Source: CAVRQM01 sp963822705 (GTDB taxonomy: Bacteria > Pseudomonadota > Alphaproteobacteria > Acetobacterales > Acetobacteraceae). Taken from it: a DNA stretch of 64,000 bases. The position numbers and the translations under genes were made by a program. The notes beneath the pieces were generated by a model. The model had not been told where the DNA came from and ran no database searches. It saw nothing but the letters and a program-made list of their open reading frames with translations. Positions within the stretch are counted from its first letter, which is position 1, and the number at the start of each line of letters is the position of its first letter. Below are positions 1 through 8,439 of the stretch, in pieces. The stretch lies in the NCBI GenBank assembly GCA_963822705.1, contig CAWGIX010000010.1, positions 186,001 to 250,000 of the forward strand, in the 5' to 3' direction.

Positions 1-1301
1 GCCAGCTGGGCCGCCAGTTCCGACAGCCCGGCGCGCTCGGCCACCAGCATCACCGCCCGCGCCAGCGGCGGGGTCCCCGCCACCTTGGGCCAGAGCCGAC
101 GCAGTTCCGCTTCCGCGCGGTCGGTCTCTCCCACCTGCAACAGGGCAAAGGCCAGCAATCCCTCCGGGATGGCAGCGATCGCCTCGACATCCGCCTCGCC
201 CAGGATCTCGCGCTCCTCACTGGCGCCCGAGCCGCGCTCGCCGGGCGGCGATGCGGTCGCGAGGCCGGTGATCCGACGCGCCAGCAGGCCATAAAAGGTG
301 GTGCGCTCGGTTGCGGCGCGTTGCAGCCAGGGCCGGTGGCTGGCCGGGTCATGCCCGACCAGATGCGTCCGCGCCGCCCAGAACGCAGCGGCCGCGCGCA
401 GCGACGGGGTGGTCAGCTCGGCGCGCCAGGCGGCCTCGAACATCGGCCGGGCCAGGTCCGGCCGCTCCAGCCGCCAGGCGGCCAGACCCGCCACATAGCC
501 GGCGAGGGCCGCGGTCTTGCAGCCGCGCGCCGGCCAGTGGCCGCAGGCGCGCTCGCCCTCGGCCGCGATATCGTAGGCCTCGGCATCCCAATTCAGGGTG
601 AACAGGATCCGTCCGGCTTCCCCGGCGAGCTGCGATCCGTACCCGGGAGTGAGCCCGGACGTGCGCAGCAGCAGCCGCCGCACCGCAGCCGAGCCGCCGG
701 TCCGCGCGGCGTCGGCGACCGAGCGGTCGAGATCGGGGTTGCGCACCAGTGCCTGTTCGCCCGGACCGATCTCCTCCGGCGGGGGCGGTCGCACGGCGGC
801 TGGCGAGGATGCGCTGGCCAGCATGTCCCGGCGCGGCAGCGGCGGCGGTTTAGCGCCACGCGGTAGCCGGGACAGCAACAATGCGTGGATCGCCGGCGCG
901 TCGGGCAAGTCCGGCCAGCGCGCCAGCCAGGCGCTGAGTTCGGAATGGTCCGGGCGGGTGAACCGGCCCAGGTGGCGATCCGCCAGCACCATTCCCAGCA
1001 TGGCCTGGCCCAGGGGGGAGTCCGTCTCCAGCAAATCGGTCAGTCGCCCCGCCTGGTCGATGGCGCCGCGCTGTTGCAGGTTCAGGATGCGACGGATTCG
1101 AGCCGCCTCGCTCGGCGCCAGCGGCTCGGGCAACGCAACCTCGTCGCGCCCACCGAGAGGTGAGACCCGGGGTATCGCCATCGCCAAATCGTCGTTTCGT
1201 TGGACGCTCTCAGCGGCCGAAGAACCTGCCAGCAAGGCAGCACCCGCGAACAAGACGGCTGCTGCTGGCAGGCGGGAGAGCGTGCGACCGATCCCTCGCA
1301 T
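1..1301 (-). CDS. Soluble lytic murein transglycosylase, N-terminal part (3' end outside window)
   Basis: The gene reads leftward and runs off the window start, leaving about 433 codons of its 5' part. ATG at 1299-1301 opens a Sec signal peptide: basic MRGIGRTLSR, a hydrophobic stretch, then small residues (LLAGSSAAES). What follows is an alpha-helical, Ala/Leu/Arg-rich superhelical domain like the U-shaped N-terminal domain of Slt-type transglycosylases. It includes the GYVAGLAAWRLERPDLA and AAFWAARTHL helices that usually precede the catalytic domain. The catalytic goose-type lysozyme domain itself lies beyond the window. Such periplasmic enzymes cleave peptidoglycan glycan strands with 1,6-anhydro ring formation. 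The call rests on the N-terminal architecture and on the neighbouring uracil-DNA glycosylase and TPR genes, so the enzyme class is fairly but not fully certain. Confidence 0.75.
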   Translation of the reverse strand, partial: MRGIGRTLSRLPAAAVLFAGAALLAGSSAAESVQRNDDLAMAIPRVSPLGGRDEVALPEPLAPSEAARIRRILNLQQRGAIDQAGRLTDLLETDSPLGQAMLGMVLADRHLGRFTRPDHSELSAWLARWPDLPDAPAIHALLLSRLPRGAKPPPLPRRDMLASASSPAAVRPPPPEEIGPGEQALVRNPDLDRSVADAARTGGSAAVRRLLLRTSGLTPGYGSQLAGEAGRILFTLNWDAEAYDIAAEGERACGHWPARGCKTAALAGYVAGLAAWRLERPDLARPMFEAAWRAELTTPSLRAAAAFWAARTHLVGHDPASHRPWLQRAATERTTFYGLLARRITGLATASPPGERGSGASEEREILGEADVEAIAAIPEGLLAFALLQVGETDRAEAELRRLWPKVAGTPPLARAVMLVAERAGLSELAAQL

Positions 1302-1423
1302 ACCGCGGGCCGCTACACGCCGATCGAATAAAACTCAACCGCCATTGCTGAGACTGGTCCTGAAATTGAGGCAGCCCGCAGGAATATCAGGCTGTTAACC
1401 CGCGATGTTAAATTCACCTCCCG

Positions 1424-2188
1424 TTATTTTGCGGTTATGGTGCGGTACAGCAGTCTCAGATCGGCCCACGCCAGCGCCTTGTTTTGTGGCCTCGCCCGGA
1501 GCATTGCGGGATGGAAAGTCGGCAGCACCGGCACGGCCGTGGGGATGCCGGGCACGGTCGAGGCGACCCATTTCCCCCGCTTGCGCGCGACAGCGTCGGT
1601 GCGGTCCAGCAAGGCTCGGGTCGTGACGGACCCCATCGCCACCACCCATCGCGGGCGGCGGAGGGCAAGATGGCGGTGCAGGAACGGCGTGCAGCAGGCT
1701 ATCTCGAGATCGCTCGGCTGACGGTCACCGGGCGGGCGCCAGGGCAGCAGATGGGTCAGCAGCACACGCTCGCGGTCCAGGCCGATACTGTGCAGCATGG
1801 CATCCAATAGCCGACCGGCCGGGCCGCTGAACGGGATACCGCTCCGATCGTCCTCTGCCGCCGGTACGTCGCCCACGAATGCCAAATCCGCCGTGGCATT
1901 CCCGGCAGCGAACACCATCGCTCCGGCGGTCGCGGCGAGCCCGCCGGGATCGAATGCCGCGAAGGCCTCGCGGAGCTCCTCTACGGTCTGGGCATCGCTG
2001 GCGATGAGGCGAGCCTGCGTCACCATGGCGGGCTCCGTCCCGGCGGCGTCTCGCTGCACCGTGGCAGGCAGGACGACACGGTGCGGCTTTCTTGACGGGG
2101 CAGGGCGCAGACGATCGAGCGAAACCGCCTGCAATGCCTCGTCCGCACCCCACTCGATTTGCAGGCGCAGTGCCGCCAATGGCTGCAT
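1424..2188 (-). CDS. Uracil-DNA glycosylase, family-4-like, lacking most Fe-S cysteines
   Basis: A 254-residue cytosolic DNA-repair protein that would excise uracil (deaminated cytosine) from DNA. Motif A appears as VGDVPAAEDDRSGIPFSGPA and the C-terminal HPAMLRARPQNKALAWADL matches the family-4 HP...K...W.DL block. Three of the four cluster cysteines of classical family-4 enzymes are missing. FDPGGL sits where an N-terminal CxxC is expected, and LLPWRPPGDR replaces the usual KCRPPxNR. One cysteine remains in EIACCTPF. I chose the ATG at 2186-2188 because upstream in-frame residues are low-complexity and would overlap the divergent TPR gene. The 61-bp gap to that gene must hold both promoters. 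Family assignment is firm; activity without the cluster is inferred from related cluster-less alphaproteobacterial enzymes. Confidence 0.85.
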   Translation of the reverse strand: MQPLAALRLQIEWGADEALQAVSLDRLRPAPSRKPHRVVLPATVQRDAAGTEPAMVTQARLIASDAQTVEELREAFAAFDPGGLAATAGAMVFAAGNATADLAFVGDVPAAEDDRSGIPFSGPAGRLLDAMLHSIGLDRERVLLTHLLPWRPPGDRQPSDLEIACCTPFLHRHLALRRPRWVVAMGSVTTRALLDRTDAVARKRGKWVASTVPGIPTAVPVLPTFHPAMLRARPQNKALAWADLRLLYRTITAK

Positions 2189-2249
2189 CGGCTGATTGTC
2201 GTGCGGCCACGGCGGTGGCACAAGGCTGCATCCGCTGTTAGGTTCCGCG

Positions 2250-3968
2250 ATGCACAAACCGCGTTCTCTCCGTCGCTCCGCCCTGCTCGCGTTGTCGCTG
2301 CTCTCCGGCTGCGCCGCCGCCGGGACCGCCGTCCGAGCCGACGACATGGCCGATCACGGCAAGGGCGCCGACGTGGCCGACTATCTCGTTGGCAAGGTGG
2401 CAGGCCAGGAGGGCGACCTCGATTACGCCGCGGACGCGTTCCTGCGTGCCGTTGCGGCTGACCCGAGTGACCCCGAGCTGAAGCAGCAGGCGTTTCTCGC
2501 ATGCCTCCTGAGCGATCGCCCGGAAGCGGAATCCCTCGCCCGTGCGCAGCCGCAAAACCCATTGGCGCAACTGCTGCTGGCCGATACCGCCGCCCAGCGG
2601 GGTCAGTGGGACGACGCCGAGCGGCGCTTCGCGGCCATCCCGCGGCAGGGCTCGATCCAGATCCTGATGCCGATCCTGGTCGCGTGGTCGCAGGCCGGTG
2701 CCGGCCATCCCGACGCTGCCTTGGCCACGCTGCGACCCTATGTCGAAGGACCGCGGTCGCGCGGCATTTACGCGCTGCACGCCGCATTGATCGCAGATCT
2801 CGCCCAGCGCGACCCGGAGGCGTCCCGGCTCTACCACCTGGCCCAGACCAGCTTCGGCGACCTCGATCTGGACCTTGCCCGCACCTTGGCGAGCTGGCAG
2901 GCGCGACGGGGCGACCGCGCCGGCGCGGACCGTTTGCTGCAAACTTTGGCCCAGGACAGTCCCGACCTCGCTATCGCCCTGCCGGCGCTGGAGCGCGACG
3001 TGGACCAGCGCCAGGTGCGACGGGCCACGGACGGTATTGCCGACGCCTACCTGGCACTCGCCGCTGTTCTGCGGGCCCAGGACGGATCCGAATATGCCGC
3101 GCTGCTGCTGCGGCTGGCCTTGCATTTGCGTCCGGACCTGACCGCCGCGCGGCTGTTGTCGTCTGAGCTGATGAGCGAGACCAAGCGCCCGGAGCAGGCC
3201 CTGCGCGAGCTGCAATCGATCCAGCACACCGATCCGCTGGCCGCGCTTGTGGACCTGCGCCGCGCCGGATTGCTGGATCGGGTCGGGCGCGCGGACGCGG
3301 CGCTCGCTCTGCTTGGCCGGATGGAGCAGACTTTTCCGGATCGGCCGGAACCCTGGGCGATGCAGGGCGGCCTGTTGCGGGAGCAGCACCGCTACGCCGA
3401 GGCGGTTGCCGCGTATGACCAGGCGGTCGCTCGGGTACCCAATCCCACAAGGGCCAACTGGCCGCTGTTCTACGAGCGCGGCATCGCCTTGGAGCGGGCG
3501 AACCGATGGCCCGAGGCCGAAGCCGATTTTCGTCATGCCCTCGTGCTGTCGCCGGATGAATCGGTCGTGTTGAACTACCTCGCGTATTCCTGGACTGAAA
3601 AAGGCACCAACCTGGCGGAGGCCAGACAGATGCTGCAACGCGCGGTGTCTCGCCGGCCGAACGATGGAGCGATGTTGGACAGCCTGGGCTGGGTCGAACT
3701 GCGCCAGGGCAATACCGCCGAGGCGGTGCGCGACCTCGAGCACGCGGTGGAACTTGAGCCGGAAGACGCGACCATCAACGGACATCTCGGCGACGCCTAT
3801 AGCGCCGCCGGGCGCACGCGCGAGGCGGAATTCCAGTGGCAGCGGGCGCTGACGTTCAATCCGGAACCGGACGAGGCACGCCGTATTCAAGACAGGCTGC
3901 GTGAAGCCGGCTTGCCCGCGCTCGCCCCGGCGGCCGCGTCCGCCGCCGATCCGAAGGCGATACCATAA
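2250..3968 (+). CDS. TPR-repeat lipoprotein
   Basis: This 572-residue protein begins MHKPRSLRRSALLALSLLSG followed by Cys, a basic, hydrophobic lipoprotein signal with lipobox LSGC. It should therefore be exported and lipidated. The rest is a chain of tetratricopeptide repeats, clearest in the last 200 residues (for example LDSLGWVELRQGNTAEAVRD and GHLGDAYSAAGRTREAEFQW). TPR solenoids scaffold protein complexes, here probably at the cell envelope; no catalytic motif is visible. A longer in-frame start at 2196 is rejected because it would bury the lipoprotein signal. ispE follows after 7 bp, so the two are probably co-transcribed. The Ala/Pro/Asp tail is low complexity. Confidence 0.85.
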   Translation: MHKPRSLRRSALLALSLLSGCAAAGTAVRADDMADHGKGADVADYLVGKVAGQEGDLDYAADAFLRAVAADPSDPELKQQAFLACLLSDRPEAESLARAQPQNPLAQLLLADTAAQRGQWDDAERRFAAIPRQGSIQILMPILVAWSQAGAGHPDAALATLRPYVEGPRSRGIYALHAALIADLAQRDPEASRLYHLAQTSFGDLDLDLARTLASWQARRGDRAGADRLLQTLAQDSPDLAIALPALERDVDQRQVRRATDGIADAYLALAAVLRAQDGSEYAALLLRLALHLRPDLTAARLLSSELMSETKRPEQALRELQSIQHTDPLAALVDLRRAGLLDRVGRADAALALLGRMEQTFPDRPEPWAMQGGLLREQHRYAEAVAAYDQAVARVPNPTRANWPLFYERGIALERANRWPEAEADFRHALVLSPDESVVLNYLAYSWTEKGTNLAEARQMLQRAVSRRPNDGAMLDSLGWVELRQGNTAEAVRDLEHAVELEPEDATINGHLGDAYSAAGRTREAEFQWQRALTFNPEPDEARRIQDRLREAGLPALAPAAASAADPKAIP

Positions 3969-3975
3969 GCTCCGT

Positions 3976-4858
3976 ATGCGGAACCACCGGGTGCTGACTG
4001 AAACAGCGCCCGCCAAGGTCAATCTATTCCTGCATGTGACCGGTCGTAGAGCTGACGGCTTGCACGACCTGGACAGTTTGGTGGTGTTCGCAGAGGCTTC
4101 CGACACTCTGACCGCCCAGCCGGCAGCCGCGCTGTCTCTGGAGGTTGGCGGTCCGCAGGCAGCTGGCCTGGAGTTCGGACCTCAGCGAAAATCTGGTCGT
4201 CCGTGCGGCACGCCTGATGGCGCAGAAGACCGGCCTGGACGCCGGTGCGAAACTGGCGCTGCGGAAAATTCTGCCGGTGGCCTCGGGCATCGGCGGCGGC
4301 TCGGCGGATGCGGCGGCGACCCTTCGGATTCTCGGCCGGCTCTGGGGCGTGCCTCTGCCACGAACCGAATGGGCGGTGGAGCTGGGGGCTGATGTTCCGG
4401 TTTGCCTGGCGTCCCGGCCGGCCCGCATGCGCGGCAGCGGGGAAATTCTGGGCCCGGCGCCGGTGCTGCCGCGCTTCGGGCTGGTGCTGGTCAACCCCGG
4501 CGTGGGGCTGGCGACCGCCGAGGTTTTTCGCGCGCGCACGGGAGGGTTTTCCGGTGCCGCGCTGCTGCCGGGCGGCTGGAACGATGCGGCTTCGATGGCG
4601 CTCGATCTGGCCTGCCAGCACAATGATCTGGAGCCGGCCGCACGGACCCTGTGCCCGGCAGTCGACGCGGTGCTGGCGGCGTTGCGCGCCGCACCGGGCT
4701 GCCTGCTGGCACGCATGAGCGGCTCGGGGGCGACCTGTTTCGGCCTGTTTGTCGATCCGCCGGCGGCGCGGCGGGCGGTGGACGGGCTGCAACGCCCCGG
4801 CTGGTGGGTCTGGGGAGGCGGCCCGTGCGCGGTTGAAACGGCAGCCGCGGCGGCCTAA
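3976..4858 (+). CDS. ispE: 4-diphosphocytidyl-2-C-methyl-D-erythritol kinase (frameshifted in this sequence)
   Basis: GHMP-family kinase of the non-mevalonate isoprenoid pathway, phosphorylating CDP-methylerythritol with ATP in the cytosol. The N-terminal part reads ETAPAKVNLFLHVTGRRADG with the invariant Lys. The middle holds the glycine-rich ATP loop PVASGIGGGSADAAATLR and the C-terminal part has the ARMSGSGATCFGLF loop. The two halves lie in different frames. The reading moves by one base near 4172-4182, between AAGLE and SDLSENLVVRAA; removing one base there gives a continuous 293-residue protein of normal length. Because this step is normally essential and every motif is intact, I take the shift as a sequence error. 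The gene starts 7 bp after the TPR lipoprotein. Confidence 0.88.
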
Positions 4859-4875
4859 GGAAGTTTTTCGCCTGC

Positions 4876-4947
4876 TGGGGCGTCGCCAAGCGGTAAGGCA
4901 GCGGACTTTGAATCCGCCATCCGGAGGTTCGAATCCTCCCGCCCCAA
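4876..4947 (+). tRNA. tRNA-Gln (anticodon TTG)
   Basis: A full cloverleaf can be drawn. The 7-bp acceptor stem is TGGGGCG/CGCCCCA, the D arm is GCC...GGC, the anticodon stem GCGGA/TCCGC closes a CTTTGAA loop with anticodon TTG, and the T arm is GGAGG-TTCGAAT-CCTCC. The discriminator is A. The 3' CCA is not encoded, since the next bases are GGG, so CCA must be added after transcription. It lies 17 bp after ispE. Confidence 0.95.
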
Positions 4948-5066
4948 GGGCGGCCGACTGCCGGCATCGGGCGTCGGGTTCTACCTGACACACTTCAGCG
5001 TCGACTCCAGGTTACGTTGCCCGGCCGCACCGTGTGCGGCAGCAAAAACAAACCGGAGAACGTCAC

Positions 5067-5474
5067 ATGACAACCAGAGTGTGCACCCTTGCCCTGCTCG
5101 GCGTCCTCGCCGCGTCCAGCTCCGCGCTGGCGTCGCAATATCCGAACACCGTCGTCGGCCGCTGGACCGGCACCAGCAACCAGAGCGCCGTCGTCATCAG
5201 CATCGGGGCCCAAAGCGGTACCGGCAGCTGCCGTCAAATCACCGGAACGATGGCCAATTCCAACGGCTCCGGGGCCAGCGACATCAACGGTTTCTACTGC
5301 CCCGCCTCCGGTCGGATCAGCTTCCTCCGCACCACCCATAGTACCGGCGTGACGTTCCAGGCCTACTCGGGCAACCTCTCGTTCAAGACCGACACCCAGC
5401 ACATGGCTGGAACGTTTGCCCAGGAAGCCACCAGCGCCGAACTCGGCGAATATCCGTTCTTCGCCGACAAGTAG
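5067..5474 (+). CDS. Small exported protein of unknown function, beta-rich
   Basis: A 135-residue protein starting at the ATG at 5067, preceded by a GGAG-type ribosome site (ACCGGAGAACGTCAC). Residues 1 to about 23 form a Sec signal peptide (MTTRVCTLALLGVLAASS, then ALAS). The mature part alternates hydrophobic and polar residues in short strands (VVGRWTGTSNQ, QITGTMANS, INGFYCPASGRIS, MAGTFAQEA). That pattern suggests a small periplasmic beta-barrel or sandwich. Two cysteines (in SCRQIT and FYCPAS) could form a disulphide. I do not recognise the family. The repeated GxW/GxF strand starts recall lipocalin- or avidin-like barrels, but only loosely. Confidence 0.7.
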   Translation: MTTRVCTLALLGVLAASSSALASQYPNTVVGRWTGTSNQSAVVISIGAQSGTGSCRQITGTMANSNGSGASDINGFYCPASGRISFLRTTHSTGVTFQAYSGNLSFKTDTQHMAGTFAQEATSAELGEYPFFADK

Positions 5475-5486
5475 GCCCCGAGTTCG

Positions 5487-5519
5487 CCAGGCCGCTTCCG
5501 ATGTGCAGGAGCGGCCTGG
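5487..5519. terminator. Stem-loop downstream of the small exported protein
   Basis: A perfect 10-bp inverted repeat, CCAGGCCGCT and AGCGGCCTGG, is separated by a 13-base loop and starts 12 bp after the stop codon at 5474. Its position and strength suit a transcription terminator. No run of T follows, so intrinsic termination is not proven. Confidence 0.5.
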
Positions 5520-5723
5520 CCCACCTCACACCCGGCGCAAGACCGGGCGAGTTCCCGCGCCACAGACACGCCGCGGTCCTCGATTACAAAGCTCAGGATT
5601 TCACACTTCCTTCAGGGTTTCCGGCCGAAGACTGACGCTACAGAAGGACCGTAGCGGACGGGGCCATCCGCGTTCCGGTCTGATTTGGCTGTTTGGTCAT
5701 GGCAACCCTGGGAGCAACGCCCT

Positions 5724-5879
5724 GTGAAAAATCTGATTCGCCTCGCCGTCGCCACGCTGCTGTTAGTGCCGGTTGTCGGCTGCACCGTCACAACTCCGGC
5801 TCCCGCACCCGCGCCGACCTCCGTCGTCGTGACACCGCGGCCGTCCCCGACGGTGGTTCTTATGCCGCCGGCGCAGTAG
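5724..5879 (+). CDS. Tiny proline-rich lipoprotein
   Basis: The predicted 51-residue product starts at GTG 5724 with GGGAGC 10 bases upstream. It opens MKNLIRLAVATLLLVPVVG followed by Cys, a clear lipobox (VVGC). After the lipidated Cys comes a Thr/Pro/Ala-rich stretch (TVTTPAPAPAPTSVVV) ending in PPAQ. It should be a small membrane-anchored lipoprotein. There is no recognisable domain and the function is unknown. An in-frame ATG at 5685 is less likely because it would put 13 residues, including several Trp, before the signal. Confidence 0.55.
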   Translation: MKNLIRLAVATLLLVPVVGCTVTTPAPAPAPTSVVVTPRPSPTVVLMPPAQ

Positions 5880-5944
5880 GCGCTGGCGCGTGACTTGCCG
5901 CTTGGCTTGTCGGCTCCGTTGAGCCGGCAGAACTAGGACCGGAA

Positions 5945-6199
5945 ATGCGCCTCTTGCTCGTTGCTATGCTCGCCGCGGTGTCCGGCGGACCCGCCGTCGC
6001 CCAGTCCGCGCCCCAGCCCAATGCTGCGGCCGAATCGAGCCAAGCACCGGTGGACCTTGGTCCAAACACACCTGCGGCCAACAACGCCTACCAGGGCGGA
6101 GGCGTGATCCTGCAAGGGGCGCCAGGGGCGCCGCCGCCGAAGGTCGAGCCTACACCGCCGGGGCAGACGCCGAAAAACATTATACCTCCGACCCAGTAG
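5945..6199 (+). CDS. Small exported proline/asparagine-rich protein, function unknown
   Basis: An 84-residue product with a signal peptide (MRLLLVAMLAAVSGGPAVAQ, likely cut after AQ). It continues with a disordered Pro/Ala/Gln/Asn-rich tail ending PPGQTPKNIIPPTQ. It follows the tiny lipoprotein in the same direction after 65 bp and may share its transcript. No domain is recognisable. Such short low-complexity exported proteins are common in Acetobacteraceae, but I cannot assign a role. Confidence 0.55.
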   Translation: MRLLLVAMLAAVSGGPAVAQSAPQPNAAAESSQAPVDLGPNTPAANNAYQGGGVILQGAPGAPPPKVEPTPPGQTPKNIIPPTQ

Positions 6200-6329
6200 C
6201 GGCGTTCCCGGTTCGGCGGGAGTTGCGTGACAGAGCGCCGCGCCGGATCAGGAACGCAAGTGCCAGAAAGAAACAGGGAGGTTTGGGCTAGGCTGGCGCG
6301 CAGTAAGGCCGTGATACCGGCGGATTACC

Positions 6330-6406
6330 TGGCGTTCCCGGCGGGATTCGAACCCACGGCCCCCAGATTAGGAATTTGGTGCTCTATCCGGCTGAGCTAC
6401 GGGAAC
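6330..6406 (-). tRNA. tRNA-Arg (anticodon CCT)
   Basis: Reads on the minus strand from 6406. The acceptor stem is GTTCCCG/CGGGAAC, the anticodon stem CCAAA/TCTGG encloses TTCCTAA with anticodon CCT (reads AGG), and the T arm is built around GGTTCGAATCC. The discriminator is G and the terminal CCA is encoded at 6330-6332, unlike the tRNA-Gln 1.4 kb away. Confidence 0.95.
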
Positions 6407-6488
6407 TCGCCGCCCATATACCCGGCTTGAGCCCCCGGCGCCAATCAAGGCACACTGCGGCGATGCCGAACCGCTCCCAGCGCGCCTG

Positions 6489-7520
6489 ATGGACGCGCCT
6501 GTCCCCGTCCACGCCGATGCTGCCGCCGCGGTGCATGCGGCGACCCTCGTGCTGGACAGCCATATCGACATCCCTTGGCCGCCGGACTCAGCCGGGCCGT
6601 TTTTGGCCGAGACCCGCCGCTGCGTCGATCTGCCGAAACTCCGCCAGGGCGGGGTGGCGGCCGGGTGCTTCGCGGCGTTCGTGCCACAGGCCGCCACCGA
6701 TCCGGCCGGCCTTGAGGCGGCCTGGGCGCGCGCGGAGGCCATGCTTTTGGCGATCCGGGGCATGGGCGGGGATCAGGCGCGGCTCTGCACCGACGCCGCC
6801 GCCATCGAAGCGGCGTGGCGGCAGCGCACCCCCGCCATCGTGCCCTGTCTGGAGAACGGCCATGCCATTGGCGACGACTTGGCCCGGCTGCGGCGGCTGC
6901 GCGATCTCGGCTGCATCTACGTCACCCTCACCCATAACGGCCACAACAAGCTGGCCGACAGCGCCATCCCGCGGCCCGAACTGGGCGACCCGCCGGCGCG
7001 GCACGGCGGGCTCTCCGCGCTGGGGCGGGATGCGATCGCGGCCATGAACCGGCTGGGCATGATGATCGACGTGGCCCATTCCGCCCGCACCACCATGCTG
7101 GCGGCGGCCGAGGCCAGCCGCACGCCGATCGTGACCACGCACTCCTGTTGCCGGGCGCTCTGCGACCATCCCCGCAACCTGGATGACGGCCAGCTCGACG
7201 TGATCCGCGACGTGGGCGGCGTCATCCAGATCACGGCTCTCGCCGCCTTCGTGCGCCCCGGAGGCAAGCCGGAGACTGTGGCGCTGGCCGACGTGCTGGA
7301 CCATGTCGAGTACGCCGTGCGGCGTATCGGCATTGCCCATGTCGGCATTGGCACGGATTTCGACGGTGGTGGCGGCGTGGCCGGGTTCCGCCATGCCGGC
7401 GAAAGTCTTGCGGTCACCGCGGGATTGCTGGAGCGCGGCTATGACGCGCAGGCCATTCGCCTGCTCTGGGGCGGCAATTTTTTGCGCGTGCTCCGGGCGG
7501 TCGAGACGGCGGCTGCCTGA
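6489..7520 (+). CDS. Membrane dipeptidase (peptidase family M19)
   Basis: A 343-residue zinc hydrolase of the renal-dipeptidase fold, expected to cleave dipeptides. The N-terminal metal site is LDSHIDIPW, a variant of the usual DGHND. Later ligands and fold markers are YVTLTHNGHNKLADS, MMIDVAHSA, PIVTTHSCCRALCDHPRNL and HVGIGTDFDGGGGV, all in the expected order. No signal peptide is visible, so it is probably cytosolic despite the family name. Its stop overlaps the start of the aldo/keto reductase (TGATG), so the two are translationally coupled and probably process related substrates. Confidence 0.9.
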   Translation: MDAPVPVHADAAAAVHAATLVLDSHIDIPWPPDSAGPFLAETRRCVDLPKLRQGGVAAGCFAAFVPQAATDPAGLEAAWARAEAMLLAIRGMGGDQARLCTDAAAIEAAWRQRTPAIVPCLENGHAIGDDLARLRRLRDLGCIYVTLTHNGHNKLADSAIPRPELGDPPARHGGLSALGRDAIAAMNRLGMMIDVAHSARTTMLAAAEASRTPIVTTHSCCRALCDHPRNLDDGQLDVIRDVGGVIQITALAAFVRPGGKPETVALADVLDHVEYAVRRIGIAHVGIGTDFDGGGGVAGFRHAGESLAVTAGLLERGYDAQAIRLLWGGNFLRVLRAVETAAA

Positions 7521-8356
7521 TGCGCCGCGCGACTTTTCCGGACGGCACCCAGGTCCCGGCCCTGGGTCAGGGCACCTGGCACATGGGCGAGGCCGGTTCC
7601 GACCGCGCGGCCGAGGCGCGCGCGTTGCGGCTCGGTATCGAACTGGGCATGACCCTGATCGACACGGCGGAAATGTACGCCGATGGCGGCGCCGAGGAAG
7701 TGGTGGCCGACGCCATCGCCGGCCAGCGCGATGCCGTTTTCGTGGTCAGCAAGGTCTATCCCCAAAATGCCTCGCGCGCCCGCATGACGACGTCCTGCGA
7801 GCGGTCGCTGCGGCGCCTGGGCACCGACCGGCTCGATTTATATCTCCTGCATTGGTCGGGTTCCGTGCCACTTGCCGAAACGGTGGCCGCTTTCCGGGCG
7901 TTGCAGGCGGACGGCAAGATTCTGCGCTGGGGCGTGTCGAACCTCGACACATCGGACCTCGCGGAACTGGAGTTGATCCCGGGCGGTGGCGACTGCGCCA
8001 CCGACCAGGTGCTGTACAATCTTCGCGCACGCGGGCCGGAATTCGATTTGCTGCCGTGGTGCGCCAGCAAAAACATGCCGGTGATGGCCTACTCGCCCGT
8101 CGGTCAGGGCGGGGCGCTGCTGCGGGACGCGGCGTTGCGGCGCGTCGCCGAGCGGCACAACAAAACCACGGCGCAGATAGCGCTTGCATGGACGTTGCGG
8201 CAGGACGGCATCATCAGCATTCCGAAAGCGTCCAACCCGGCGCATGTGCGGGACAATTTTGCGGCGGCTGACGTCGTGCTCGGCGAGGCGGATCTCGCCG
8301 AATTGGATACGGCGTTTCCGCCGCCCAAGCGCAAGCGCGGACTGGAGATGCTGTAG
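7520..8356 (+). CDS. Aldo/keto reductase
   Basis: A 278-residue NADPH-dependent oxidoreductase with the (beta/alpha)8 AKR fold. The catalytic tetrad is visible: Asp and Tyr in LIDTAEMYADGG, Lys in FVVSKVYP and His in LYLLHWSG. The C-terminal GIISIPKASNPAHVRDNFAA matches the NADP-phosphate-binding loop. It most resembles bacterial general-stress or 2,5-diketo-gluconate-reductase-type AKRs. The natural carbonyl substrate cannot be read from sequence. The ATG overlaps the dipeptidase stop. Confidence 0.9.
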   Translation: MRRATFPDGTQVPALGQGTWHMGEAGSDRAAEARALRLGIELGMTLIDTAEMYADGGAEEVVADAIAGQRDAVFVVSKVYPQNASRARMTTSCERSLRRLGTDRLDLYLLHWSGSVPLAETVAAFRALQADGKILRWGVSNLDTSDLAELELIPGGGDCATDQVLYNLRARGPEFDLLPWCASKNMPVMAYSPVGQGGALLRDAALRRVAERHNKTTAQIALAWTLRQDGIISIPKASNPAHVRDNFAAADVVLGEADLAELDTAFPPPKRKRGLEML

Positions 8357-8439
8357 CGAGTGCTGACGCTGCTCGATGTCTCCAGCTCCTGGCAGGATTT
8401 TGCGCGACTGCGTCCACACCCGAGCGTTCGGTTACTGAC

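Noticed and set aside
598..1398. A long plus-strand open frame of over 260 codons
   Set aside because: It is antisense to the lytic transglycosylase, which has a signal peptide and a coherent helical domain. The plus-strand product is Arg/Ser/Ala-rich with no motif, as expected in high-GC DNA.
2238..4106. A 622-codon minus-strand open frame across the TPR gene
   Set aside because: The plus strand shows a lipoprotein signal and TPR repeats; the antisense frame has no recognisable domain.
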